NCBI RefSeq assembly: GCF_900117415.1
Contig: NZ_FPEI01000005.1
Location: 868,001 to 932,000, forward strand
Direction of reading: 5' to 3'
DNA: 64,000 bases
Source: Hyphomicrobium sp. CS1BSMeth3
GTDB lineage: Bacteria; Pseudomonadota; Alphaproteobacteria; Rhizobiales; Hyphomicrobiaceae
The position numbers were made by a program, and so were the translations under genes. Below, piece after piece: positions 27,701 to 35,700 of the stretch; the stretch's first letter is position 1; the number at the start of each line of letters is the position of its first letter. Below the pieces are notes generated by a model that made no database searches, had not been told where the DNA came from, and worked only from the letters and a program-made list of their open reading frames with translations.

Positions 27701-27880
27701 CTCGGCCGGGGCCGAGCCCGATTGGTAGATCTGCACGCGAACAATGGGGACGTCGATGTTCGGGAAGCGCGTGATCGGCAACTGCTTGAAGGCGATGGTG
27801 CCGAGCACCATCAGCACGAGAAAGAGCGTGAGCGGCGGAACCGGATTACGGATCGACCATGCCGAGACGTTGAAGTTCAT
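24725..27880 (-). CDS. RND efflux transporter permease (HAE1 type)
   Basis: Proton-driven inner-membrane pump of the resistance-nodulation-division family, 1051 residues, exporting drugs or other hydrophobic compounds through a tripartite complex. The duplicated layout is visible: first helix PPLTLFLVLMVLGTIAFKQL, large periplasmic loops, and the proton-relay aspartates in GILVDDAIVEIENIERHM. The C-terminal half repeats the pattern with LLVDFAVEEMAKG. The gene starts 3 bp after the adaptor stop. No outer-membrane TolC-like gene is present nearby. Confidence 0.94.
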   Translation of the reverse strand: MNFNVSAWSIRNPVPPLTLFLVLMVLGTIAFKQLPITRFPNIDVPIVRVQIYQSGSAPAELETQVTKRVEDAIASVNGVKHITSTVTEGISLTVIEFRLETNTDRAVNDVKDAIARVRSELPRTIEEPVIARLDVEGLPIVTYAVRGPAMTPQEVSWFVDDVVVRTLQGVRGVGEVIRVGGVKREIRVALDPDRLLSLGVTAGDVNRQLRATNVDLAGGRGEIGGREQAIRTLAGQTTVAKLASTMIALPGGRKVRLDELGTVSDSYEEPRAFAVVDKEPVVAFSITRAKGASDTTVSTDVHNAVQALVKLYPDVQISMIDTTTTAVRGAYTSTMQTLVEGALLAIAVVFLFLRNWRATIITAVALPLSIIPAFFVLHALGFSLNLVSLLAITIATGILVDDAIVEIENIERHMAMGKPPYRASLDAADQIGLAVIAITMTIIAVFTPVSFMGGIAGMYFKQFGLTVAIAVFFSLIVARLLTPLLAAYFLRPRPHSDHEPRWLRAYTRLARWSVRHRFLTLIAGLGIFAASIGSFFLLPSAFLPTDDTGRILLAVELPPGSRLDDTRRITNDITDRIKRRSDVVSVFVTGGQILGSGAEVRKATLTINLVPKTRRKDNQITITEAIGADLATVPDIRYWFLRDNGQRAFTVVVTGREGAEVDRVAATLTSDAKRVVDKDGNAMLLNVVSTAELDRPELLVVPRTELAADLGVSTETISETVRIATIGDIPAALAKMNIDDRQIPIRVQLSEDARSERSTLENLKVPTATGGSVPLSVVADFKMSQGPTAISRYDRRRQVVIGADLAGHTALGDALSAVLAQPAAQNLPAGVEVRQFGDAEIMGEVFESFAKAMGAGIMMMYAVLVLLFGSFLQPITILFSLPLSIGGAIFALYLANESVSLPVVIGILMLMGIVTKNAILLVDFAVEEMAKGVRRAEAIVDAGRKRARPIVMTTIAMVGGMVPAALNAGEGGEFRVPMAVAVIGGLISSTLLSLLFVPAVFAVMDDFSRFMWWIFGRFVGPSDEAHGAQAQATTEPATHSGQQPARPVAAE

Positions 27881-27883
27881 GGC

Positions 27884-29107
27884 TTATCGCCCGTCTGCGA
27901 TGGCGCGGGGAAGGACGACAGGGCGGACCCGATCGCCATGGCGCAGGAAGGTGCCGGACTTGGCGACCACGAGCGTGCCCTCGGTGACGCCGCTGCGGAT
28001 CTCGAGCTTGTCCGCCTCGGCGAGGCCGAGCGTGACCGGGCGGGTTTCGATGGTCTCGTTCTCGACAACCTGGACGCTCGGTCCCGACTTGGTGAACAGG
28101 ACGGCCGAGCGGGGGACGGCGAGACCTGAGCCGTGCGCGATCACGACCTCGCCGCGCGCGAACGTGCCGACGCGGAGATTCGGATCATTGCCGAGCAGGA
28201 TGCGCACGCGGCCGAGGCGAGTCGTCGGATCGACGGCCGGCGAGACGAGGCGCACGGTGCCGTCGACTTCGCCGTTTCCGGGAATGGCGATGCGCGCCTT
28301 CTGTCCTGGTGCGAGGCGGACGAGGTGTGCCTGCGGGACCTCGGCGTCGAGCTCGATCTGGCCGTTCGCGACCATACGGAACATCGGCTCCTGAGAGACG
28401 AGTGCTGCGCTGGCGCCGATGCGGGCGCGTCGATGGCTGATGACGCCGTCGGCGGGGGCCGTGACCTCGGTTTTCGAGCGGCGCCAGAGGAGCTCGCGAC
28501 GCTGGGCCTCGATGCTGGCACGGTCGGCTTCGGAGGCCTTGAGGCCGTCACGCGCCGCGAAAAGCTGAGCCTCCGCGAGCTTGAAGAGCGACTCGCGCTG
28601 ATCGAAGACTGCCTCGGAGACGTGACCCGACTCTTTGAGCGTGCGTGCGCGGGCAATTGCGTTCTGCGCTTCCTTGAGACGCGCTTCGGCCTCGGAGATC
28701 GTGCTGCGTGCCTGCGCGGTCGCGGCGGCATTGCGGGCGAGCGCCGCTTCGTTCTGCGCAAGTTGGGCATCGAGCGTGTCCGGCACGAGCCGCGCGAGCA
28801 CCTGGCCACGCTTGACCGCCGCGCCCTCCTCGACGAGCACGTCGAGGACGCGCAAGCTCTCGATCTCGGGGCCGATCAGGATCTCCTCCCGCGGAATGAG
28901 CGAGCCGCTGAGCGCGAGCGTTTCGATAAAGGCGTGCGGCGCGACGCGGACGACACTGACGCTGGCCTGGAGTTTTGGCGTCGCGTCCGGGGCCGGCTGC
29001 GTCTTCTTCTCGGCGGCAAGCGACGGCAGAAGCCCGGCCTTGTAGGTGAAGGCTCCGGCACCGGCGAGCACGACGACCAGTCCCCAGAGGAGCAGTTTCT
29101 TCTTCAT
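27884..29107 (-). CDS. RND efflux periplasmic adaptor subunit
   Basis: Membrane fusion protein linking the pump to the outer-membrane channel; 407 residues. An N-terminal membrane anchor (LLLWGLVVVLAGAGAF) is followed by the beta-barrel and lipoyl-type regions (GSLIPREEILIGPEI; VEEGAAVKRGQVLARL), a helical hairpin around residues 110-180 rich in Ala and Glu, and the returning half (APADGVISHRRARIG). It overlaps the tetR stop by 4 bp and precedes the pump gene by 3 bp, so all three are one operon. Confidence 0.92.
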   Translation of the reverse strand: MKKKLLLWGLVVVLAGAGAFTYKAGLLPSLAAEKKTQPAPDATPKLQASVSVVRVAPHAFIETLALSGSLIPREEILIGPEIESLRVLDVLVEEGAAVKRGQVLARLVPDTLDAQLAQNEAALARNAAATAQARSTISEAEARLKEAQNAIARARTLKESGHVSEAVFDQRESLFKLAEAQLFAARDGLKASEADRASIEAQRRELLWRRSKTEVTAPADGVISHRRARIGASAALVSQEPMFRMVANGQIELDAEVPQAHLVRLAPGQKARIAIPGNGEVDGTVRLVSPAVDPTTRLGRVRILLGNDPNLRVGTFARGEVVIAHGSGLAVPRSAVLFTKSGPSVQVVENETIETRPVTLGLAEADKLEIRSGVTEGTLVVAKSGTFLRHGDRVRPVVLPRAIADGR

Positions 29108-29712
29108 GACTTGGCCTCGTGGGCTACGGGACGGAGAAGCGCCGCAACCGCCTCCAAGAGCGGGGGCAGGACGACATCAGCTTTGAAATTCTCATCGACG
29201 GCGCGGCGCCAGAGCATTCCGTCCGCGATCGTCATGAAGGCCTCGACGACGGTGTCGATATCGAAGACGGGGGCGATGCGGCCTTCGGTCTTCAACTTGG
29301 TGAAGAGGTCGTGGAAGGAGCCGCGGATGAAGCCTTCGACCGACTTCTGGATCTCACCGACTTTGGGATTGCGGGTGGCCTCGATGCCGACCTCGACGCA
29401 GAGAAGGCGGCGATGGAGCGGGTCCTCGAGGAATTGCCGGCCGAGGGCGGCGAGCGCGCCCATGAAGTCGGCCCCCACGGGCATCTCGGCGAAGCGGCTC
29501 GCGAACTCCGCGCGCTCGCGCTCGCAAATGCCGGCGATGAGGGATTCCTTGCTGTTGAAGTAAATGTAGAGGGCGCCGGGGCTGACCTCGGCCTCCCGGC
29601 AGATGTCCTGCATGGTGGTGCGGTGGAAGCCGGCGCGCGCGAAGCAGCGCCCCGCAGCGTCGAGGATATGGTCGCTGCGTTCCCGTAGGGTTTCTGGACT
29701 GAGCTTGGCCAT
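29104..29712 (-). CDS. TetR-family repressor of the efflux operon
   Basis: Transcription factor of 202 residues. The N-terminal helix-turn-helix MQDICREAEVSPGALYIYF is typical TetR, and the C-terminal part is a helical ligand-binding domain. Start at ATG 29712; a longer in-frame ORF to 29928 would run through the operator region and lacks conservation-like features. It is the first gene of the operon with the adaptor and pump. A 12-bp palindrome 44 bp upstream is the probable binding site, implying autoregulation relieved by a pump substrate. Confidence 0.88.
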   Translation of the reverse strand: MAKLSPETLRERSDHILDAAGRCFARAGFHRTTMQDICREAEVSPGALYIYFNSKESLIAGICERERAEFASRFAEMPVGADFMGALAALGRQFLEDPLHRRLLCVEVGIEATRNPKVGEIQKSVEGFIRGSFHDLFTKLKTEGRIAPVFDIDTVVEAFMTIADGMLWRRAVDENFKADVVLPPLLEAVAALLRPVAHEAKS

Positions 29713-30081
29713 GGCTGAAGACCGTCCGCCGCGTCTTGTGCGATGCAATAAAAACGAACGATCGTTCTTTTTCATGGCGGGGGTGGGGTCGTCAAGCGGC
29801 ATTTTGGTGACGCACGAGGCTGTGAAGGTGCGATACGGAGAGGTGCCCGAACTGCTGGACAGCAATGGGGTGGTCCCGTGACGTTGTAGAGGCGCCTCAA
29901 GGGGGAGCTCGCGGCGCACGCGCGGCACGAGTGCGGCAGCAACCCGAGGGCTGCGGACTTTCAGGTGGGCAAGGTCGGCGGCTACAATTGACGGCGATAG
30001 CGGACATTGCCAGATGGAGGCAGCTCCGGGCGCGCAGTCTGCTCGCCGGTTGGCTCAGGCCCAAGCGAGGGAAAGCACGCC
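29713..30081. promoter_or_regulatory. Divergent region between tetR and glmU
   Basis: 369 bp without a supported gene. It holds the TetR-type palindrome at 29756-29767 and a minus-strand TTGACG (29790-29795) that could be the -35 of the efflux operon, placing the palindrome over or just after the -10. The glmU-proximal half shows no clear promoter motif. Confidence 0.45.
29756..29767. promoter_or_regulatory. TetR-type operator
   Basis: GAACGATCGTTC is a perfect 12-bp palindrome in an AT-rich setting 44 bp before the tetR start. Its size and position fit operators of TetR repressors that control their own pump operon. Binding is inferred from symmetry and location. Confidence 0.55.
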
Positions 30082-31449
30082 ATGCCCGCACCTCTCCTGA
30101 CTGTCGTGCTGGCCGCCGGCCTCGGCACGCGGATGCGCTCGGCCACGCCCAAGGTGCTGCACAAGATCGCGGGCCGCACGATGCTCGGCCACGTGCTCGA
30201 TGCCGTGCGGGTGATGACGCCTGAGAGGCTGGCGCTCGTCGTCGGGCCGGGAATGGAGGATGTGGCCGCCGAGGGGCGAGCCGCCGCGCCGGCCGTCGAG
30301 ACCTACATTCAGGCCGAGCGGCGCGGAACGGCCGACGCCGTGCTGGCCGCTGCCGCGGCGCTGGACGGGCACGCGGGCGACGTGATGGTCCTTTATGGCG
30401 ATACGCCGCTGCTGACGCCCGAAACGCTTTCGCGGATGCGCGCGGCACTGGAGCAAGGCGCAGGCGTGGTCGTGCTGGGGTTCGAGGCCGCGGACCCGAC
30501 AGGCTACGGCCGGTTGCTGACCGACGCGGGCGGCGGGCTCGTCGCGATCCGCGAGCACGCGGATGCCAGCGAGGCCGAGCGGCAGATCCGCCTGTGCAAT
30601 TCCGGCGTGATGGCTTTCCGGGTGCGGGGGCTCGCAGCGCTGTTGCGCAGGATCGGAAGCAGCAATGCCAAAGGTGAGTTGTATCTGACCGACGCTGTCG
30701 AGCTGGCGCGATCGGACGGTTATGCGGCGCGCGTCGTGGTGTGCAGCGAGGAGGAAGTACTGGGCATCAACGACCGATCGCAGCTCGCTGCGGCGGAAGC
30801 GATCTGGCAGCGCCGCCGGCGGATCGAAGCCATGCGCAATGGCGCGAGCCTTGTCGCCCCGGAGACCGTCTGGCTCAGCTATGACACGATGATTGGCCGA
30901 GATGTTCTGATCGAACCGAATGTCGTGATCGGTCCAGGCGTGACGATCGAGGATCGCGTTACGATCCGGGCGAACTGCCACATTGTCGGAATTCACGGGA
31001 AGGATCGCGCGGGGCTGCGCATTCGCGAGGGCGCGATCATCGGGCCCTTCGCGCGGCTGCGTCCCGGTGCCGATATCGGGACCGATGTTCACGTCGGCAA
31101 TTTCGTCGAAGTGAAGAACGCGGTGATGGAGGCCGGTGCAAAGGCCAATCACCTCGCCTACATCGGCGACGGGCGCGTCGGTGCCGACGCCAACATTGGC
31201 GCGGGCACTATCTTCTGCAACTACGACGGCTACGAGAAGCACCATACCGATGTCGGTGCTGGCGCTTTCGTCGGCTCCAACTCCGCACTGGTGGCGCCGG
31301 TGAAGATCGGCGATGGCGCCTACGTTGGATCAGGCAGCGTTATCACCAAGGATGTGCCGGCGGATGCACTGGCTGTCGGCCGCGCACCGCAGGAGACGCG
31401 CGAGGGCTGGGCCGCGAAGTATCGCGCGCGACGCCAGCGCCGGAAGTGA
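30082..31449 (+). CDS. glmU: Bifunctional UDP-GlcNAc pyrophosphorylase / glucosamine-1-P acetyltransferase
   Basis: Makes UDP-N-acetylglucosamine for peptidoglycan and lipopolysaccharide: acetylation of glucosamine-1-phosphate, then uridylyl transfer. 455 residues from ATG 30082, close to the E. coli length. The N-terminal uridyltransferase domain has LAAGLGTRMRS...PKVLHKIAG and VLYGDTPLL. The C-terminal left-handed beta helix has hexapeptide repeats (VVIGPGVTIEDRV), the acetyl-CoA site FVEVKNA, NHLAYIGDGRVG and NIGAGTIFCNYDG. glmS is not adjacent. Its stop lies 16 bp from the stop of the convergent lysis gene. Confidence 0.96.
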   Translation: MPAPLLTVVLAAGLGTRMRSATPKVLHKIAGRTMLGHVLDAVRVMTPERLALVVGPGMEDVAAEGRAAAPAVETYIQAERRGTADAVLAAAAALDGHAGDVMVLYGDTPLLTPETLSRMRAALEQGAGVVVLGFEAADPTGYGRLLTDAGGGLVAIREHADASEAERQIRLCNSGVMAFRVRGLAALLRRIGSSNAKGELYLTDAVELARSDGYAARVVVCSEEEVLGINDRSQLAAAEAIWQRRRRIEAMRNGASLVAPETVWLSYDTMIGRDVLIEPNVVIGPGVTIEDRVTIRANCHIVGIHGKDRAGLRIREGAIIGPFARLRPGADIGTDVHVGNFVEVKNAVMEAGAKANHLAYIGDGRVGADANIGAGTIFCNYDGYEKHHTDVGAGAFVGSNSALVAPVKIGDGAYVGSGSVITKDVPADALAVGRAPQETREGWAAKYRARRQRRK

Positions 31450-31465
31450 CCTCGCGCCGACGCAA

Positions 31466-31762
31466 TCAGAGGCTCGTGCGCGACGATCTTACTTGAAGCA
31501 GCGCGGTGGCGCGGGTCCGGCCGAACAGCGCCATGAGCGTGCCGATCAGGCCGCCGGCGGCCTGAATGACGAGGATGATGTTCTGGCCGATCTCCTCGGC
31601 GAGCTCAGGCGTGATGCTGATGCCGAGCACCACGCCGACGAGCGGCAGGACTGTCGTGATCGCGGTGAGAACCGTTCCCCAGATGGTCATGGATTGCCAC
31701 CAGCTCTTGGTCTCGGTGGGCGCGTAGGGCTTTGTGGTCGGCGCATCGGTCGGTCCGGTCAT
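31466..31762 (-). CDS. Possible nested holin from an internal in-frame start
   Basis: An ATG at residue 337 of the lysis gene, in the same frame, has AGGAG nine bases upstream. It would yield a 98-residue protein starting MTGPTDAPTTKPYAP with two membrane segments (VLTAITTVLPLVGVVLGISI and IILVIQAAGGLIGTLMALF), the size and topology of a small holin. The arrangement fits either a dual-product gene or a recent fusion of formerly adjacent endolysin and holin genes. Evidence is the ribosome site and topology only. Confidence 0.45.
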   Translation of the reverse strand: MTGPTDAPTTKPYAPTETKSWWQSMTIWGTVLTAITTVLPLVGVVLGISITPELAEEIGQNIILVIQAAGGLIGTLMALFGRTRATALLQVRSSRTSL

Positions 31763-32770
31763 GAAGGGAGTCTCCTCGGTTTGAGCGGGATCGCTGGAGG
31801 GTGGGACGAGGTGCGTGGCAGCAGCGAGGGTGGCGTCGACCCGGCGAAGCCAGCCGCGGCCGAAGCGCCAGAAGTGAGGAAGTGCGCGGTAGCGTTGCCG
31901 CCGGATCGCGGCGTATCGGGTGAGTGCCATGCGTGGCTCGGCTGTGCGCGCCGCGCCGAGCGTGATCGGGCCGATCTCGCCGTCGATCTCGACGCCGAGC
32001 GCTTCCTGAAGAAAACGCGCGGCCGTGCCGACGCCGTGATTGACGCTGGCATCGAAGTGCATGAGCGCGAGCGATGGCCGCAGCGCCGGGCAGCGCGAAG
32101 GCTGCCAGTAGCGGCTCTCGTAGATGCTGCGGACGAGGTCGTCGGGGATCGCGCGGAGGGCCGCTTTCAGCTCGGTGAGAGTTTGGCTCGTCACGTCGAT
32201 GCCGCGCTCGCGGGCGTAGACGGCAAGCGTGATGCCCTTGTTGGTCGGGCCACCCGGATCGTGCGGGTCGTCCGTCCAGCCGCCTTCCATCGCAAGAACG
32301 TGGCGGAGGGCGAGATCGAATTTGTCGCCCCTCGTGTCCGTGGCAGGTGAGGATGCGGGCTGGCGGAACCCGAGGACGAGGCTTTGATCGAACGCGGATA
32401 CGTTCACAGCATTCGCCTGATTGCCGCCGAGAATGACGACGTGCGTTCCCGTCATGCCGACGAGAAAGCCGACGTGGCCGAGTGCCGGATCACTGCCGCG
32501 CTGAAGCACGGCGATCGCGCCGACGCTCGGCGGGTCCGCAGGACCGCCCCAGCCGAGGTAGGAGCGGGCGCGCAGCGAGCGTGTGCTTGCGATGCCGGCG
32601 CGCTCCAGGCAGGCGCCGACAAAGGCGGCGCACCACGCTGTCTCGTCGCCGTGGCCGTGGTGGCCAAGCTCATCGAACATCGCGACGATGCGCGGGTTGT
32701 GCGCCGGTCCGCGAATCTCGGACTGGCCAAGCTCGCGCCAGGCCTCGGCCATCCAGGATGGCTGCTGCAT
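31466..32770 (-). CDS. GTA-linked lysis protein: CHAP-like peptidase, GH108 muramidase, holin-like tail
   Basis: 434 residues in three modules. Residues 1-140 resemble the TIGR02594 CHAP/NlpC-like peptidases, with C47 in ETAWCAAFVG and H99 in LGHVGFLVG. Residues 145-335 are a GH108-type muramidase with the catalytic glutamate E162 in LAMEGGWTDDPHDPGGPTNKG and a following peptidoglycan-binding region. Residues 357-434 hold two hydrophobic helices around an acidic turn, like a holin. It directly follows the megatron gene on the same strand (20-bp gap), so it should be expressed with the GTA and release particles by lysis. In Rhodobacter the endolysin and holin are separate genes away from the structural cluster. 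An internal start (see next entry) could also yield the holin part alone. Confidence 0.8.
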   Translation of the reverse strand: MQQPSWMAEAWRELGQSEIRGPAHNPRIVAMFDELGHHGHGDETAWCAAFVGACLERAGIASTRSLRARSYLGWGGPADPPSVGAIAVLQRGSDPALGHVGFLVGMTGTHVVILGGNQANAVNVSAFDQSLVLGFRQPASSPATDTRGDKFDLALRHVLAMEGGWTDDPHDPGGPTNKGITLAVYARERGIDVTSQTLTELKAALRAIPDDLVRSIYESRYWQPSRCPALRPSLALMHFDASVNHGVGTAARFLQEALGVEIDGEIGPITLGAARTAEPRMALTRYAAIRRQRYRALPHFWRFGRGWLRRVDATLAAATHLVPPSSDPAQTEETPFMTGPTDAPTTKPYAPTETKSWWQSMTIWGTVLTAITTVLPLVGVVLGISITPELAEEIGQNIILVIQAAGGLIGTLMALFGRTRATALLQVRSSRTSL

Positions 32771-32790
32771 GAGGAACTCCGATGCGGGGA

Positions 32791-35700
32791 CTAGAGGACG
32801 GCGGCGGCGGGGCTGCCGCGGCCGTAGCTCGCGCTGAGCTGGCAGATGCGGACGGTGACCACCGCCGGCGGGTTGCCGAAATCGCTGGTCTGATCGGCGA
32901 GCGTATAGACTGCCGAGGGATGCGAAGCCGCGAGCGTGCGCAGGACGGCATCTCCGTCGAGCACGTCGATCTCGTAGAGCTCGCTCTCCTCGCCGAGCGG
33001 CACCTCGGCAGTTTCCCAACTGTCGCCGCCGATGCGCGTGCGGCGGATCCAGTCGATGTGGAGATCGCCGCCTTCCCGGCGCCCGCGCACGTGCACAGGC
33101 GCAAAGGGGCGGCGGCCGATGCCGGCAAAGGCGTGGACGAACGTGTCGTAGGACGGCGCGCCGAGATCGCGGTTCGAGGGACCGAAGCGCCAGTTGAATG
33201 GAAGGCCAATGTCGTCCGGTGCGAGGTCCAGGCTGGTGAGTGCCGCATCGAGGAGGACGAAGCGGGCGCCTGCAGGAAGCACGGCGCTGATCGTGCCTTC
33301 GGTTCCCTGCTGGCCGCGGATGAGCATCGTGAGTGCGTAGGTTGAAGGTGCGACGAGCGTCGCCTCGCGGAACTGGATGATTTCCCAGTGGCCGGGCGCG
33401 TGCTCGATCGCGGCGGCATTGGCGCCGGAGAGGAGAGCGAGATCGCTGGCCGAGGAGAGCGTCCCGTAGTCGAGGTGGACGCGCAGCACGTTGGCCTTGT
33501 CGAGCCGGCCTGGCGGTCCGGGCATGAGATCGTCGACGGTCTCGCCCATGGTCGCAGGGAGCGTCGCGAGTGCGCGCAGCGTGAAGCCAGAGGTTTCAGG
33601 CGAGCTATAGAGTGCGACGGCGCCGGGCCACGGCCTCATCATGGCGACGAAGTAACCAGCGTCGGGCGGCTCGTTGCCGAGCAACATCGGCAGATCGAGG
33701 AAGGCGACGGATGGCCGGCTCGGGATCGTGGCGAGCGGCGCATCGGCCTCGCGTGGTGCGGCGGTGATCGGCGCATAGACGTCGGGCTCGATGCGGATCG
33801 CATCGATCTCGCGAGAGCCATGGTCGCCGATCTCGGTGATGCGGAAGAGGCGGGGATCGCCCGGCCGATCGAGCGCGACGATGTCGCCCGGCTCGAGCGC
33901 GATCCGGCTCGGCGGCAGCGCGAACTGCGCCCGCTCGCGCGCCGCCCAGGTCTCGAACAGCCAGCTCTCGGCGATCTGGGATGCCTGATCGGCCTCCATG
34001 ACGATGGCAAGCTCGGCAAGTGAGATGCGGCCGCTGGCCCCGACGAGGCGACGCGCTTCTGCAACAGCACGGCGGTAGTCGCGCTCGGAGGCAGCATAGG
34101 CAATGCGCGCAGAAGCGGGCAGATCGGTTTCCTGCGCGCGCGCAAGGGCAACGAGGTCGGCGCCCGGTTTGAGCTCGACCGTCTCGCTCGCCGTGAGGCT
34201 GAGGACCGGAGGATCAATCCCGCGATGACGGAAGACGATGCGGCCCTCGCTCTCGAGCGAGTCGAAGAAGTAGGCGAGCTCGAGCGGCTGCAGTGCCTCG
34301 CGCGCCGACATGATCTGGTCGATCACATAGCCGGGAACGACGCCAGCGAGATGCGTGTCGTCGCGGCGTTCGAAGGCGTGCGATCGCAGAATGTCGGAGA
34401 CGACGGCGCTGAGCGGTTGACTGGCGATGCGACCGTTGAGCCAGTGGCCCTGCCGCCAGTTCGCGCCGTCTCCCCAAGCGAGTCGGTTGTTCGGAAAGGC
34501 CGGATAGGGCCGCGCATCCCAGGCATAGATATAGACGTGATCGAGATCGACCATCGGGGCGCCGTAGAGCGGCGAGGTCGGGTTTGCGTCGGCGATATAG
34601 CCGGGATGGGTGGGATCGAGTCCCTCGGTCAGCGCCTGGAGGTAGAGGCGCTGCATGAGGTCGTCGCGGTTGCCCGTAGAGAAGTAGGGACGCGCGCTTT
34701 CCGTGCTCTTGGGATCGACGAAGACATTCGGCTGGTTGGCGCCCTTGTCGATGGCCGGGCAGCCGATCTCCGTGAGCCAGAAGGGCTTTGATTGAGGTAT
34801 CCAGGCGGTCGGCGTTGCGCTTTCGATGCCGCCGGGGCGATCGAAGTGCGCGTTCTGCCACCACGAGCGGATGTCCTTGAAGCGGAATACCCACGGCTTG
34901 CCGGCATGACCATCCGTGATGGGCGTGCGGATCTGGAGATCGCGATCGGCGGCGCTCGCGTAGTGCCAGTCGTAGCCCTCGCCGCCGACGAGGTTCGATT
35001 TGAGATAGCTGAGATCGTGGAGCACGCGATGGCCGGCGTGCCAGTCGGCGTGGTCGCGCCCGTCGCGCCAATCGGCGAGCGGCCAATAAGCATCGATGCC
35101 GATGGCGTCGATGTTGGGCGATGCCCAGAGCGGATCGAGATGAAAGAAGATATCGCCGCTGCCATCCTGAGGATGATGGCCGAAGTACTCCGACCAGTCG
35201 GCGCCGTAGGTGATTTTCGCTGCTGAGCCGAGGATTGCGCGCACATCGGCAGCGAGCGCGATGAGGGCGTCGACGAAGGGATAGCCGGAGGCGGATGCGC
35301 GCGCTTGCGTGAGACCGCGCAGCTCCGAGCAGAGAATGAAGCCGTCGACACCGCCGGCCGCGGCGGCGAGATGGGCGTAGTGCAGGATCATGCGCCGGAA
35401 GGACCACTCGGCGGGGCCCGCGTAGATGACCTGTTGGCCGACGATGGAGAAATGGTGGCGCGCCGCCGTGCCGACGAAGGCGGCGATCTGGCTCGCGGCG
35501 CCGCCGGTCTTGTCGGGCGAGCCTTCGATCGTGGGAGCAGGGTGAACTGTGATGCGACCGCGCCAGGGATACGTGGGCTGCGGGCCATCAGGATCGTAGG
35601 GGTTCGGGCGCGCGTTGTCCTCGGGCACGTCCATGAGGATGAACGGGTTCAGCGTGACTTTGTGCCCGCGCGCTTTCAGATCCTGGATGGCGGCGATGAC

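Noticed and set aside
28133-29563. 476-codon plus-strand frame opposite the adaptor and tetR genes
   Set aside because: Spans two real genes on the other strand and has no recognisable domain.
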